Assembly: GCA_964612485.1 (NCBI GenBank)
Contig: CAZTFF010000001.1
Coordinates: forward strand, 248,001-312,000
Source: JAFGNV01 sp964612485
GTDB taxonomy: Bacteria; Chloroflexota; Anaerolineae; 4572-78; J111
Length of the DNA: 64,000 bases
Direction of reading: 5' to 3'
Shown: one piece after another, positions 38,201-45,662 of the stretch
Layout of the letters: each line of letters opens with the position of its first letter
Position numbering within the stretch: position 1 is the first letter of the stretch
Program-made: the position numbers and the translations under genes
Notes under the pieces: model-generated
What the model saw: only the letters and a program-made list of their open reading frames with translations
The model's database searches: none
Told to the model about the DNA's origin: nothing

Positions 38201-38218
38201 TTGATCGTGGGGTGGCAC
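35204..38218 (-). CDS. FHA domain protein with membrane helix and Ig/FnIII-like repeats
   Basis: 1004 residues from GTG 38218, chosen because GGAGGAG lies about 10 bases upstream and the longer frame would overlap the preceding gene. The FHA domain (about residues 20-105: GITNIGRHPDNDVIL, ATAPFHAIL, SHHGTSRMAGRVL) binds phosphothreonine. A Pro/Thr-rich linker, two immunoglobulin-like segments, one membrane helix (about 399-421, LVGPILIFLSLFLLIATIFY), then at least four Ig-like repeats with Thr/Pro linkers (TPTPSPTPGA) and a final FnIII-like domain follow. With the FHA part inside, the repeats would face outward. It follows the VWA gene and is likely cotranscribed. Function is unknown; a phospho-dependent envelope scaffold is possible. 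Confidence 0.78.
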   Translation of the reverse strand: MPPHDQLEIIRANGEIEFYDLDPDKGITNIGRHPDNDVILVSPATAPFHAILDHRQKPYQLLVLSHHGTSRMAGRVLAPNTPLPIHNWDTIQFDGDTMVLIENGHPAAAPPRPMIPPETTPAGRGETSSLTRTPPSVPAVMSPPTRPDEGGPTQRLTAVPPDMTSETILLDMAEERDETVVVDQTAGYRLTIINGGNIVATFSIRVVGIDPGWVVISPPQVNLFEGERTTVSINITPPRQPTSFAGAHPFAIVVSSPNYPGQNSQRGARLNITPYYDFTVSELTPKRQTISWFERVGSVALSITNKGNSEAPFRLEGEDDERACSFEFTIPGEEVGLAKQADLSVPPNETLTVPVAISPYSRRLIGLRKRTHSFTLSTTLLEGQQTPRSLLGELKQAPLVGPILIFLSLFLLIATIFYIFWPNAAFNVNPGAITAGQEVTLAWSASPPLFVTIKLNNEPVDSPRGTLQDELYQTTTYEVTANTWLSNLFPVLADREVRTVEVTPVRPQISLFRADPEEMQEGESAVLSWFVLGADELTLTDNTLGKADALSEPAGSRRVVPEQDTTYVLRAENQSAPDDPVEKLVVVKVTTPTPVPSEMPVIDYFMVGPQVISAGQSVTLQWAVSGVDSVSVRPLGDNLPPVSAPINHWPEETTLYVLSASNGAETVNAVQQVVVGEPPTPTPSPTPGAAPVIELLTTTPEEWVRVSDDDEDNEIEVQIDWVVTGDTTNVELTGGPPGFEKLSGLSRIGEVTFEVSDTRVFVLTAYNGQEQAVKTTQIKFLEPTPTPASDSGDSGDDGDSSATATPVPPEITSFTAEGLSSSDDVTLVGGDPPVYQVVAGSNVNLSWGVNDADTITLVGVGDQPPAGSYTLSNVVSDQVFQLTATGDGGTVQEFLQLQVVSAPAPPPPFDVDGSEDASNEVTLTWDHSAENDIIGFRIYRDSGSGFMRVADESTLISSTRQWIDPVAAAVCRGYYVTAVYIDPVSGNRLETGASTNSWYSSSCP

Positions 38219-38241
38219 GATGGTCAGCTCCTCCGATGTTT

Positions 38242-40953
38242 TTAGCAGGTGGCCCCGGTGATGACGCACGCGGGATCGGTAAAAATTCCCCAAAGATTGA
38301 TATTGAGCAGCCAGAACATCAGCAAAAGAGTGAACAAAATAAGCCAGGCGGTGATGAACAAGACCAGGAAAACAGGCCCCCAGCGGCGCAGCCAGGAGGG
38401 CCGGCGGATTTTGATGGTTCCTGTTTCAACCAGGGGCGGTTCGTCCGGCTGCTCCAGCGGCCTGGAGTAAACGTCAAAAGTATACGCGCGAGTCTGCCTG
38501 GGGTCAACCGGATCGATGCGTAGATCAAGCGTCAATGTTTCGCCGGGCGCGATGGGCGGGGTTTGCGCCCGCTCCAGGGTGACGATGATGGTTTTTGCCT
38601 GCCGGCCATTGCCCGCAGAAGATGCCGGCACGGCGGTGGCGGGCGGGGAATACATCTGCGTGGCTGCCGGAGCAGGGCCGGGTTCGATGTCCTGCCTGGA
38701 GGCTGCCGTTGTTCGGGCCGGGCGAGTGCTTCTTTCAGACGCAGTTTGAGTGTGGGTTTCTGAGGAAGCGCCCGTTGGGGCCAGGGCCGTGGCCTGACGT
38801 TTGACCCGGCTGGTGGTAGCCGCCATCCGGGTGGGCGCGCGCATGGTTTGCTGCATCCGCGTTTGGCCGGCGCGCATTCTGTTGGCGGTGCTTTGCAACG
38901 GACGAGCCATTGAACGGGGCAGAATGCGAGATACGGTAATCAACAACCCGCTGATCGCGCCGGAAATGCCCATCGCCTTTTGGGTTTGGTCTTTGGCGCT
39001 TTTCAGCCCCTTTTTGGCCGATTGGCGCGATTGTTTTGACCGGGAACCGCCAGGCTCCGGCCTGGATGAGGTCTCATCCCCAGATGACGGGGCGGAAACT
39101 TCAACAGCCTGGGCCGCCGGTTCGGGGGTGGTAGACGGTTCCGGTTCGTCGAGCGGAATCGTTTCGACCACTTCCCGGGTCTGTTCCCGCAAATCCGCGC
39201 CGCGCAGGAAAAAGCCAAAGTGTAAAGCGTCCGCCGTTTCTTCGGCCCAGACTTCATAGCGCGTTTTGACGTTGCCGGCGTTCAAAACGGCAAATCCATA
39301 AGTCTGCCGGCCGTAATGTTCCAACGCCCGGCTCAATCTTGATAACAGCAGCCAGGCCAGCAGCATCAACAGCAAAATAATGAGCAATCCGCCGAGGATA
39401 ATTACCAGCTTTTTGGCAAATTCCACCCATTCGGCAAAGAGGCCGCGGTCTTCGATGCCCAGCCAGCTTCGGATGCGTTCCGGCCAGTAGGGCAGAAATT
39501 CCATGGTCAGGCTGTCTTCGGCGGCGTATCCCTGCACGTCTTCGGCCCGCACGCTGATGGTGTAGACGCCGGCTTCATAGGCCCCGTTGTCAAAGGTGAA
39601 GTCATATGGCGCGGTGGTGTTGGTGGCAAGGGGCGCGCCGTCAACAAACAGATCAACCCGCGCCAACTCTGCCAACGCCTCGATCTGAACCTGGATCGTC
39701 ACATTCTCGCCCAGCGCCACCTCGGTCTGCGGCGCGGAGATCGTAACTTTGATCGGAAGAATGACGTTAAGCTGAACCTCGGCCTGGCCCCGGTTGTTGG
39801 CGCTGTCTGCGGCTTGTACCACCAGCCGGTGAGGGCCGGGCGTAACCATGGTGCTGTCCCAGGCCAGGTTGTACGGGGCCACGGTGCTTTGCCCCAACAG
39901 TTGGCCGTTAAGCAGGTAGCTGACCGTAGTGGGCGGGGCCGGCGTACGGACTTCGGCGGTTAGATTGACGACCCCGCCCACGGTTTGTCCATCGTAAATA
40001 TTGGGCAAAATAACTGTGACCGGGTTGGCTGTGGCTACAAAACTGCCCGCTGCCTGACCGGAGGCAGCTTCGATCAACAGTGAATGTGTCTCATTATCGG
40101 CTTGAAGCTGCGAGCGGAACGTCAGGCGGTAGCCTTGGGGCTGGCGCGCAATCTCTTGCAGTATTCCGCCAACGGCTTCGGGCGCAGCCACAGTCGTCAG
40201 CCCGGCGGTTTGGGCGGCAAAGGCGTCCAGGTCCGGTAGCTCAATTTTTTTGGTTTGCACGCCGATCAGGTACAGGGGCGTTTGGGCCGTTTGTATCTCA
40301 TCAATGGCGGATTCTGGCGAGTCCGCCCCAATATTATTTTTGCAGTCCGGCAGAATGATCACGCCTTTGCGGCCCGCCGGAAAATCATCAACCATTTGCG
40401 CCGCGCCCGACACCATGTTGTTGAGCGTGGTATACTCGCCAGTGGGAACCAGCGAGTCGATGGCGGCGTGCAATACCGCTTTGTTGTTGGTGAAATCGGT
40501 CAGGGTTTCTATTTTATCGTAAAAGGCCACCACCGAAACCCGGTCTTCCGGTTGAAGTTGGTCGATAAAAGCGTTGGCCGCCGTTTTTACCTGGGGTAAA
40601 ATGTCATCGTAGGTACTTAAATCGATGGCTAAAACCAAGTGCCGCCCTTTGATGGGCACGCTTTGCACGCTCAAATTATCGGCAGCCACCGGCAGGTCAT
40701 CTTCAACCAGGGCAAAATCGGCGGGGGACAGGCCGGAGACGGGCAGGCCATTTTGATCCGTAACCGTTACAAACACCGTCACCTGCGGGAAGGCGCGGCT
40801 GTCAATATCGGTGATGGTCAGCGTGAGCGTATCGCTTTGGGCTGTGCTCCGAGTGTTCAGGCCCAGGCTCAACAGCAAACTCAGCAGCATAGCCAGGGTG
40901 AATTTGGACCAATTGATGTATATTGTTGGATTTTTTACCACCGGACGCTTCAC
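38242..40953 (-). CDS. VWA domain membrane protein with Ig-like domains
   Basis: 903 residues from GTG 40953, which has AAGGA seven bases upstream and begins just after the preceding stop; an ATG at 40992 is possible but overlaps that gene and lacks a ribosome site. A signal peptide (WSKFTLAMLLSLLLSLGL) precedes a VWA domain (about 90-290). Its metal site reads DLSTY instead of DxSxS, so metal binding is uncertain. Two bacterial Ig-like domains (about 310-500) follow, then a membrane helix (VIILGGLLIILLLMLLAWLL), a Pro/Arg/Ser-rich region, an immunoglobulin-like segment and a C-terminal membrane helix (FITAWLILFTLLLMFWLL). It lies between two FHA-protein genes. Likely an envelope scaffold; no enzyme motif is seen. 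Confidence 0.78.
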   Translation of the reverse strand: MKRPVVKNPTIYINWSKFTLAMLLSLLLSLGLNTRSTAQSDTLTLTITDIDSRAFPQVTVFVTVTDQNGLPVSGLSPADFALVEDDLPVAADNLSVQSVPIKGRHLVLAIDLSTYDDILPQVKTAANAFIDQLQPEDRVSVVAFYDKIETLTDFTNNKAVLHAAIDSLVPTGEYTTLNNMVSGAAQMVDDFPAGRKGVIILPDCKNNIGADSPESAIDEIQTAQTPLYLIGVQTKKIELPDLDAFAAQTAGLTTVAAPEAVGGILQEIARQPQGYRLTFRSQLQADNETHSLLIEAASGQAAGSFVATANPVTVILPNIYDGQTVGGVVNLTAEVRTPAPPTTVSYLLNGQLLGQSTVAPYNLAWDSTMVTPGPHRLVVQAADSANNRGQAEVQLNVILPIKVTISAPQTEVALGENVTIQVQIEALAELARVDLFVDGAPLATNTTAPYDFTFDNGAYEAGVYTISVRAEDVQGYAAEDSLTMEFLPYWPERIRSWLGIEDRGLFAEWVEFAKKLVIILGGLLIILLLMLLAWLLLSRLSRALEHYGRQTYGFAVLNAGNVKTRYEVWAEETADALHFGFFLRGADLREQTREVVETIPLDEPEPSTTPEPAAQAVEVSAPSSGDETSSRPEPGGSRSKQSRQSAKKGLKSAKDQTQKAMGISGAISGLLITVSRILPRSMARPLQSTANRMRAGQTRMQQTMRAPTRMAATTSRVKRQATALAPTGASSETHTQTASERSTRPARTTAASRQDIEPGPAPAATQMYSPPATAVPASSAGNGRQAKTIIVTLERAQTPPIAPGETLTLDLRIDPVDPRQTRAYTFDVYSRPLEQPDEPPLVETGTIKIRRPSWLRRWGPVFLVLFITAWLILFTLLLMFWLLNINLWGIFTDPACVITGATC

Positions 40954-40963
40954 GATACCATCC

Positions 40964-42649
40964 TTACGTTGATTGCTTTTTTGCTGAGTCATCCGCTGAG
41001 TCTGTCTCGGAGCCGGACGTTTCTTGCGTCTCCGTACCGGTTTCTTCCGGGGCCGCGTCCCACCAATCTGGCAGCGCCGTACCGGTTTCCGGGGACGGTG
41101 AGGCCGGTGTCGGGTCTGCTTTTAGTTGGACAGGCGGCGTATCGGCGGCAGGTTCCGCGCTCCACCAATCTTCGCCCGTCGTTTTATCATGGGGCGGCGA
41201 TGTTGTTTCTGTTGGCTCCGGCTTGATCTCCGCGTTTGCTTCAGACTCATCCGACCACCAATCTACCGCCGGCGTCCCATCACTGGCCGGTGCTGCTGTT
41301 TCCGGCAGGCTTGGCTTAGTTTTTGGTTCGGCCTCAGCTTCATCCACCGGCCACCAATCCACAGCCACCTCTTCGGTTGTGGGCGGCGCCGGTTCTACCC
41401 GGACGGGAGGGGGAGGTTTACTTTCCGGCTCCGGTGGCGCCGGTTCCATCTCTGGGGCCGGTTGTGGTTCTTCCGGTGGCGCCGGAGCCGGCTCTTGCTC
41501 ATCAGGCAGAACGGTTTCCTCCGGCGGTGGAGCTTCGGGAAGTGTCTTTTGCTCGGCAGGCAGTGTTGTCTCCGGCTCGGCAGGCGGTTCAGGAGTCGGC
41601 GTGATTTCTTCAGCCGGTGCCGGTTCTGGAGGTCGGTCTTCCACTTTCGGTGGAATCGCGCCGGTGTCCGGTTCAGCCTCATCCGGCGCTTTCCACCAAT
41701 CATCAGATGCAGGTTCTGCGGCTGTTTCCGGCGGCGCAGTTGTGGGCGGAGGCGGCTCAACCTCGGCGGGCGCGGCCCACCAGGAATCGGGCGCTGCGTC
41801 GTCTGGCTGCGGTTCCGGGGTGCCCCACGCGGGGGGCGTGGGAATCGCCGCCGGTTGTTCCATCGCCGGGGCCGGGCCGGATGATTCGGGCGGGGTCAAT
41901 TCTTCGTCCGGCTGGGGCAGTTCTCCGCTGCCGTCGGGCGGCAGCAGGGCGGCGCGGTGCCGGTAATAGGGCAGCACCCGGATGGATTGCGATACGGATA
42001 CCTGCTCGCCGGGGTAATTTTTGGGTGCGGTGGCCCGCAGGGTCAGTTGGTGCTCGCCGGCCAGGGGGCGAGTTCCCCGGTGGTGCAGGCGCAGCAAAAC
42101 TTCTTTCTCCCCGCCGGAGGAGAGCAGCGGCCCCGGTTCAAGATCGTAAAACTGCTCCTCCAATCCCTGCAATTCCAGCTCAAACTGAATGCCCGTCTCC
42201 TGGCTTAGATTTTGAACCAGCACCTTGCCGTTCACGCTCTGGCCGGGTGAGAGCGCCGTCTGGGATAGCGTTAATTGCAGCCCCATATGCTCGCTGTTGT
42301 TGCGAACGGCGCCGGGCTGAAAACCGCCTTCCCCATAAAATACCAGCGTGAAATCGCCCAGCATAAATTGGTCGCCATCCGACAGGACCGCGGTTGAACG
42401 GGCTGCGAGAGACGGTTCGCCCGTTTCGCCCAATCGGATGTTTGTATCGGCCAGGTTGACCAGCCGGTATTCGGACCCGGCGGCCACCAGTTGGGCGTGA
42501 ACCGGTGCAACACCGCCGCCAACATCGCCGGCCAGCACAATATCGTTGCCGGCATTGCTGCCGATACGCAGAATGGGTTTTTCGGGGAGCGGGTGTGTTT
42601 TGCGCCAGCCATTTTTATCGATAATTTCGATCCGGTTTTGCCGGTTCAC
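40964..42649 (-). CDS. FHA domain protein with acidic Pro-rich WW-motif tail
   Basis: 561 residues. GTG 42649 is preferred over GTG 42655 because AAGGAG then lies nine rather than three bases upstream. FHA domain about residues 8-110 (PILRIGSNAGNDIVL, APVHAQLV, LSDGDQFMLGDF), then an immunoglobulin/MSP-like beta domain (about 120-230, LSPGQSVNGKVLVQN). The C-terminal 330 residues are Pro/Glu-rich and carry at least six acidic WW motifs (DSWWAAP, DDWWKAP, VDWWPVD, VDWWSDE, EDWWSAE, PDWWDAA), probably docking sites in a disordered chain. No signal peptide, so it is cytoplasmic and could read threonine phosphorylation. It is followed by the VWA gene with 10 bp spacing. Confidence 0.8.
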   Translation of the reverse strand: MNRQNRIEIIDKNGWRKTHPLPEKPILRIGSNAGNDIVLAGDVGGGVAPVHAQLVAAGSEYRLVNLADTNIRLGETGEPSLAARSTAVLSDGDQFMLGDFTLVFYGEGGFQPGAVRNNSEHMGLQLTLSQTALSPGQSVNGKVLVQNLSQETGIQFELELQGLEEQFYDLEPGPLLSSGGEKEVLLRLHHRGTRPLAGEHQLTLRATAPKNYPGEQVSVSQSIRVLPYYRHRAALLPPDGSGELPQPDEELTPPESSGPAPAMEQPAAIPTPPAWGTPEPQPDDAAPDSWWAAPAEVEPPPPTTAPPETAAEPASDDWWKAPDEAEPDTGAIPPKVEDRPPEPAPAEEITPTPEPPAEPETTLPAEQKTLPEAPPPEETVLPDEQEPAPAPPEEPQPAPEMEPAPPEPESKPPPPVRVEPAPPTTEEVAVDWWPVDEAEAEPKTKPSLPETAAPASDGTPAVDWWSDESEANAEIKPEPTETTSPPHDKTTGEDWWSAEPAADTPPVQLKADPTPASPSPETGTALPDWWDAAPEETGTETQETSGSETDSADDSAKKQST

Positions 42650-42663
42650 GGTCACGGTCTCCT

Positions 42664-44262
42664 TTATCCAACCAGCAGGGCGGCCCGGGCCAGTCGCTGC
42701 AATTCAATACCTAATACCTCGGCCAGAGATTTGGCCCGATCTTGTTCTTTGAGTTGCAATTCGTTATTCTCCATCTTCTTTTGCAGGATGTCCAGCAGGG
42801 CCGCATGGGTATGATCCCCATCTAAATAAGGTAATAAATGATAGGTCGCTCCGGCGAGCGAAACCCGCTCGTGGCGCAAATTGGTCACTTTGGGGCCGTC
42901 TTTCACCTGTAGCCGCGCCACCGGACTCGCTACCGGCTGCGGGCCGACTTTGGTTTTTATAGACGGCGCGTACCGGTGAAATTGGACCAACGTTTTACTG
43001 CTGCTGTAGCCTTTGAGCAAGGTTGCGCCCAGAATTTCTATTTCTCGCGCCGATTCTTTCCCCGGTGCCGCGCCATTTAGACGATTTCGGGCCGCGGCCA
43101 GCAGCGCTTTGAGAGAAATCGCCTGCGGCCAGACTTCGGCCAGGTGAAGCAGAGCGGCCTGGGCCAGCGGGTGATCGGTGGTTAAGGTGTTGCCGTCGGA
43201 GGCGCGAAACTGTTCGGGCCTCGGCTGGTCGAGTTGCAGGTCCGGGTTGGCTGGCTGCGTCATCGAACTGATAAAAAATTTTTCAAGCCGGGCCGGTGTC
43301 ACCTGAACGTTCAATGTTGCCCCGGCATGGCAGAGCAGGCTCTGTCGAAAGGTACGATTATACAGGAAATCCAGGTATTGTTCCAGCGCGATATTATCTT
43401 TGACGATTTTTTGCAAGGTTCGGGCTACGTGGGGCGGCAAATTGCCGGCCAGGGTGGTTTGAAAATGCGCGTCGGACACATATTGCAGGCCAAATTCTGC
43501 AATTTGTTCGGCAAATTGGTAGAAGTAGACGGGGTCATTAAATTCGGCCAGTTCATCGTGCAGCAAAAACGAGTCGTCCCGGGGGAAGATACGTTTTTTA
43601 TAGAAATCGGTGTAAGATTTGAGAAAACCGCTGTGCGGTGAAAGATCATCGGGAATGGAGTTGGCTAAAAAATCTACCAGCCAGCGGGCGTCTTTGGCCT
43701 GTTCTTCCGGGTTGGCCTGGTGTTGGGTATGGTACTGCATCATCTCCCGCATGCTGCCCAGCATGTGCCAGCCGGGATAGGTGTTGAAACTCACGTAGGC
43801 GATGCCGTTGGGGGCCAGATTCTGCCGGCAGACGTTCAGCAGTTTGTCTCGAACTTGCGGCGAGACCCACGAGTACACACCGTGGGCAATAATATAATCA
43901 AACTGCCCCAAATCCGGCGATATTTCCAGGATGTCCATCTGCCGCAGGGAAATATTACGCAGCCCCAACGTTTGCACCACCGCCTGCCCGGCCTCGATTT
44001 GGCCCGCCGACAGATCAATGCCCACAAAGCGGCTTTCCGGCAGCCCGTAGGCCATGGGGATCAGGTTCCCGCCGCCGGCGCAGCCTAATTCCAGCACCAG
44101 GCATTGTTCTACCGGCGGCGGGTCCAGCCCCAACAGGGTGGCCGGGGTCGCCAGCCGGTCCGGGTGCGTGTAAAAATGGGATGTAGCCGGATAAGGCACT
44201 TGATCGTAATTTTCTCGTATAATTGGCTTCACTCTCGTTGATGAATTTGATGGGTGTTTCAA
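42664..44262 (-). CDS. SAM-dependent methyltransferase with methyltransferase regulatory domain
   Basis: 532 residues. The class I methyltransferase part (about 20-210) has motif I VLELGCAGGGNLIPMA, the acidic loop FVGIDLSAGQIEAG and YIIAHGVYSWV. The middle (about 215-310) matches the regulatory domain found in bacterial protein methyltransferases of the PKMT type (SFLLHDELAEFNDPVYFYQFAEQI). A C-terminal helical region of about 200 residues follows. The target may be a protein or small molecule; the PKMT-like layout favours protein lysine. It lies 8-15 bp from the FHA gene and in line with the injection-system genes, so modification of a component or cargo is conceivable but unproven. Confidence 0.82.
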   Translation of the reverse strand: MKHPSNSSTRVKPIIRENYDQVPYPATSHFYTHPDRLATPATLLGLDPPPVEQCLVLELGCAGGGNLIPMAYGLPESRFVGIDLSAGQIEAGQAVVQTLGLRNISLRQMDILEISPDLGQFDYIIAHGVYSWVSPQVRDKLLNVCRQNLAPNGIAYVSFNTYPGWHMLGSMREMMQYHTQHQANPEEQAKDARWLVDFLANSIPDDLSPHSGFLKSYTDFYKKRIFPRDDSFLLHDELAEFNDPVYFYQFAEQIAEFGLQYVSDAHFQTTLAGNLPPHVARTLQKIVKDNIALEQYLDFLYNRTFRQSLLCHAGATLNVQVTPARLEKFFISSMTQPANPDLQLDQPRPEQFRASDGNTLTTDHPLAQAALLHLAEVWPQAISLKALLAAARNRLNGAAPGKESAREIEILGATLLKGYSSSKTLVQFHRYAPSIKTKVGPQPVASPVARLQVKDGPKVTNLRHERVSLAGATYHLLPYLDGDHTHAALLDILQKKMENNELQLKEQDRAKSLAEVLGIELQRLARAALLVG

Positions 44263-44264
44263 GT

Positions 44265-44310
44265 GATGAGTAAGGAGTGAGATTACTCATCACTCGTCAC
44301 TCATCACATC
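44265..44310. repeat. Inverted repeat of GATGAGTAAGGAGT type
   Basis: GTGATGAGTAAGGAGTGAG faces ACTCATCACTCGTCACTCATCAC. A related element is at 58449-58506. It lies in the short gap between the DUF4159 and methyltransferase genes. Confidence 0.7.
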
Positions 44311-44334
44311 ACACCTAAATTTTTTCAGCATGGC

Positions 44335-45477
44335 TCATCGTTTGCCGCTCAACCGGTGACGCTGAAGCGCATAAGCGATGATATTTTCGCCCCACTCAAA
44401 CGCGGAGCGGATCTCTTCCCGCGAGGGCATGCCGTTGTGCCGCTCACCCTGCCACAGCAGGCCGTAGTTACAGGTATCAAAGATCACGCCCTCGGTTATC
44501 AGAATGCGGGATGAACTTTGGCTTTCAAATCCAAGGGGCGGCGTGGCAAACAGGTTGGGCGTGCTCAACAGCCGGTGCCCCGGTTTGAGCGTGTCCGGTT
44601 TGAGGCCCGCCGCTTCCAGAAACTTCAAAAAGGCGGCCTCGGCGGGATCGTCAACCGCTTCCAGAAACAGCGTACCCATGCCGCGCTGCACGTAGTTGCG
44701 CAGGCCGTTTATCAAACTCTGATCCAGTTCAAAATTGCCCTGGCCCACCAGATATACCATGGTTTTGGTGGCGATGTTCGGCCCCAGCGGCATGTTGTCT
44801 TCCACCTCCAGGCGGTAGTGGCCGGCTTGATCGATGGCCTGGGCCAGGTGATGCGCGCCCCGGCCTTGTTTCCGGTTGTTGCCCTCGCCCACATAACAGA
44901 CGGCCATCTGCACCTCCGGCGGCGCGCCAACCTCCCGGCGAAAGCGCAGATCGATCTCGTTGGCTCCGGGCGAGGCCGGATTTTGGGCGTTGCTGAATAC
45001 GGCGTCGCGGCTGCTGCGCTGGACCCGGGCCAGTTCAACCCACGGCGTTTGGGGCAGCGTGGATACCGCCGAGATCGAAAACTCGGTATGAATGTGCAGG
45101 GGCGCGCCGGCCTGGGCATCGCCGCCGTTTGATTTGGGCCGGCTTTCGCCGTAACTGAGCAGCAAAAATAGCTGGCCGTCCATCTCGTGGCCGATGTCGT
45201 AAGTAACCGGCTGAGGCACGACAATGGTTTTGCCGGCGGGGTCTACCGCCACCCCGGACAAAATATACACCGAGGTATCGGGCGGGTCGCTGGCCATCAC
45301 CTCCAGGCCGGTCACAATGCCCGGCCCATGGGCCAGCAGGACGTGAAACCCCTGGCTTTCCCGGTGATAGGCGTGGGCTTCTTCCCAGACGTCGGCGGTG
45401 ACGGCCATACCGTCGTTGGGTTTGATGCGTTTGAGCGGGTACTTTTTCAAAAGTTCTTCTCTGTTCAAAGCTGCCAC
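44335..45477 (-). CDS. DUF4159-type protein of the injection-system cluster
   Basis: 380 residues with no signal peptide. The N-terminal third (GPGIVTGLEVMASDPPDTSVY, ILSGVAVDPAGKTIVV) resembles the collar or fibre-attachment head domains seen near tail genes. The C-terminal half (MVYLVGQGNFELDQSLINGL, GMGTLFLEAVDD, SRILITEGVIFDTCNYGLLW) has the class-I glutamine amidotransferase-like fold of DUF4159. No catalytic Cys in the expected nucleophile elbow was found. It lies directly downstream of the gpI-like gene and is separated from it by a repeat element. It may be an accessory structural part; the function is not known. Confidence 0.6.
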   Translation of the reverse strand: MAALNREELLKKYPLKRIKPNDGMAVTADVWEEAHAYHRESQGFHVLLAHGPGIVTGLEVMASDPPDTSVYILSGVAVDPAGKTIVVPQPVTYDIGHEMDGQLFLLLSYGESRPKSNGGDAQAGAPLHIHTEFSISAVSTLPQTPWVELARVQRSSRDAVFSNAQNPASPGANEIDLRFRREVGAPPEVQMAVCYVGEGNNRKQGRGAHHLAQAIDQAGHYRLEVEDNMPLGPNIATKTMVYLVGQGNFELDQSLINGLRNYVQRGMGTLFLEAVDDPAEAAFLKFLEAAGLKPDTLKPGHRLLSTPNLFATPPLGFESQSSSRILITEGVIFDTCNYGLLWQGERHNGMPSREEIRSAFEWGENIIAYALQRHRLSGKR

Positions 45478-45501
45478 CTCTTTTCTTAGAAGTTTACAGG
45501 G

Positions 45502-45656
45502 TTAGGACTTACGTATGTCATTCTGAACGGAGCTTGGAAGCGAAGCGGCTAAAGCAAAGTGAAGAATCCCCGAAAACTTTATTGGCAAGACCCGGGTTTA
45601 GGGATTTTTCGCTTCCTTCGGTCGCTCAAAATGACATGTTTGCGTACGTTCTAAGG
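45502..45656. repeat. MITE-like element with imperfect terminal inverted repeats
   Basis: Left end TTAGGACTTACG...TATGTCATTCTGAA pairs with right end CTCAAAATGACATG...CGTACGTTCTAAG. The inside contains GAAGAATCCCCGAAAAC and GGGATTTTTCGCTTC, further inverted parts. No open frame is inside. A fragment of the same family (TTCGCCTCAGAATGACATGT) is at about 62310-62360. Confidence 0.65.
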
Positions 45657-45662
45657 TTTTTA

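Noticed and set aside
40923..41966. 347-codon Ser/Gly-rich frame on the plus strand
   Set aside because: Antisense shadow of the Pro/Glu-rich FHA protein tail; composition follows directly from those codons.
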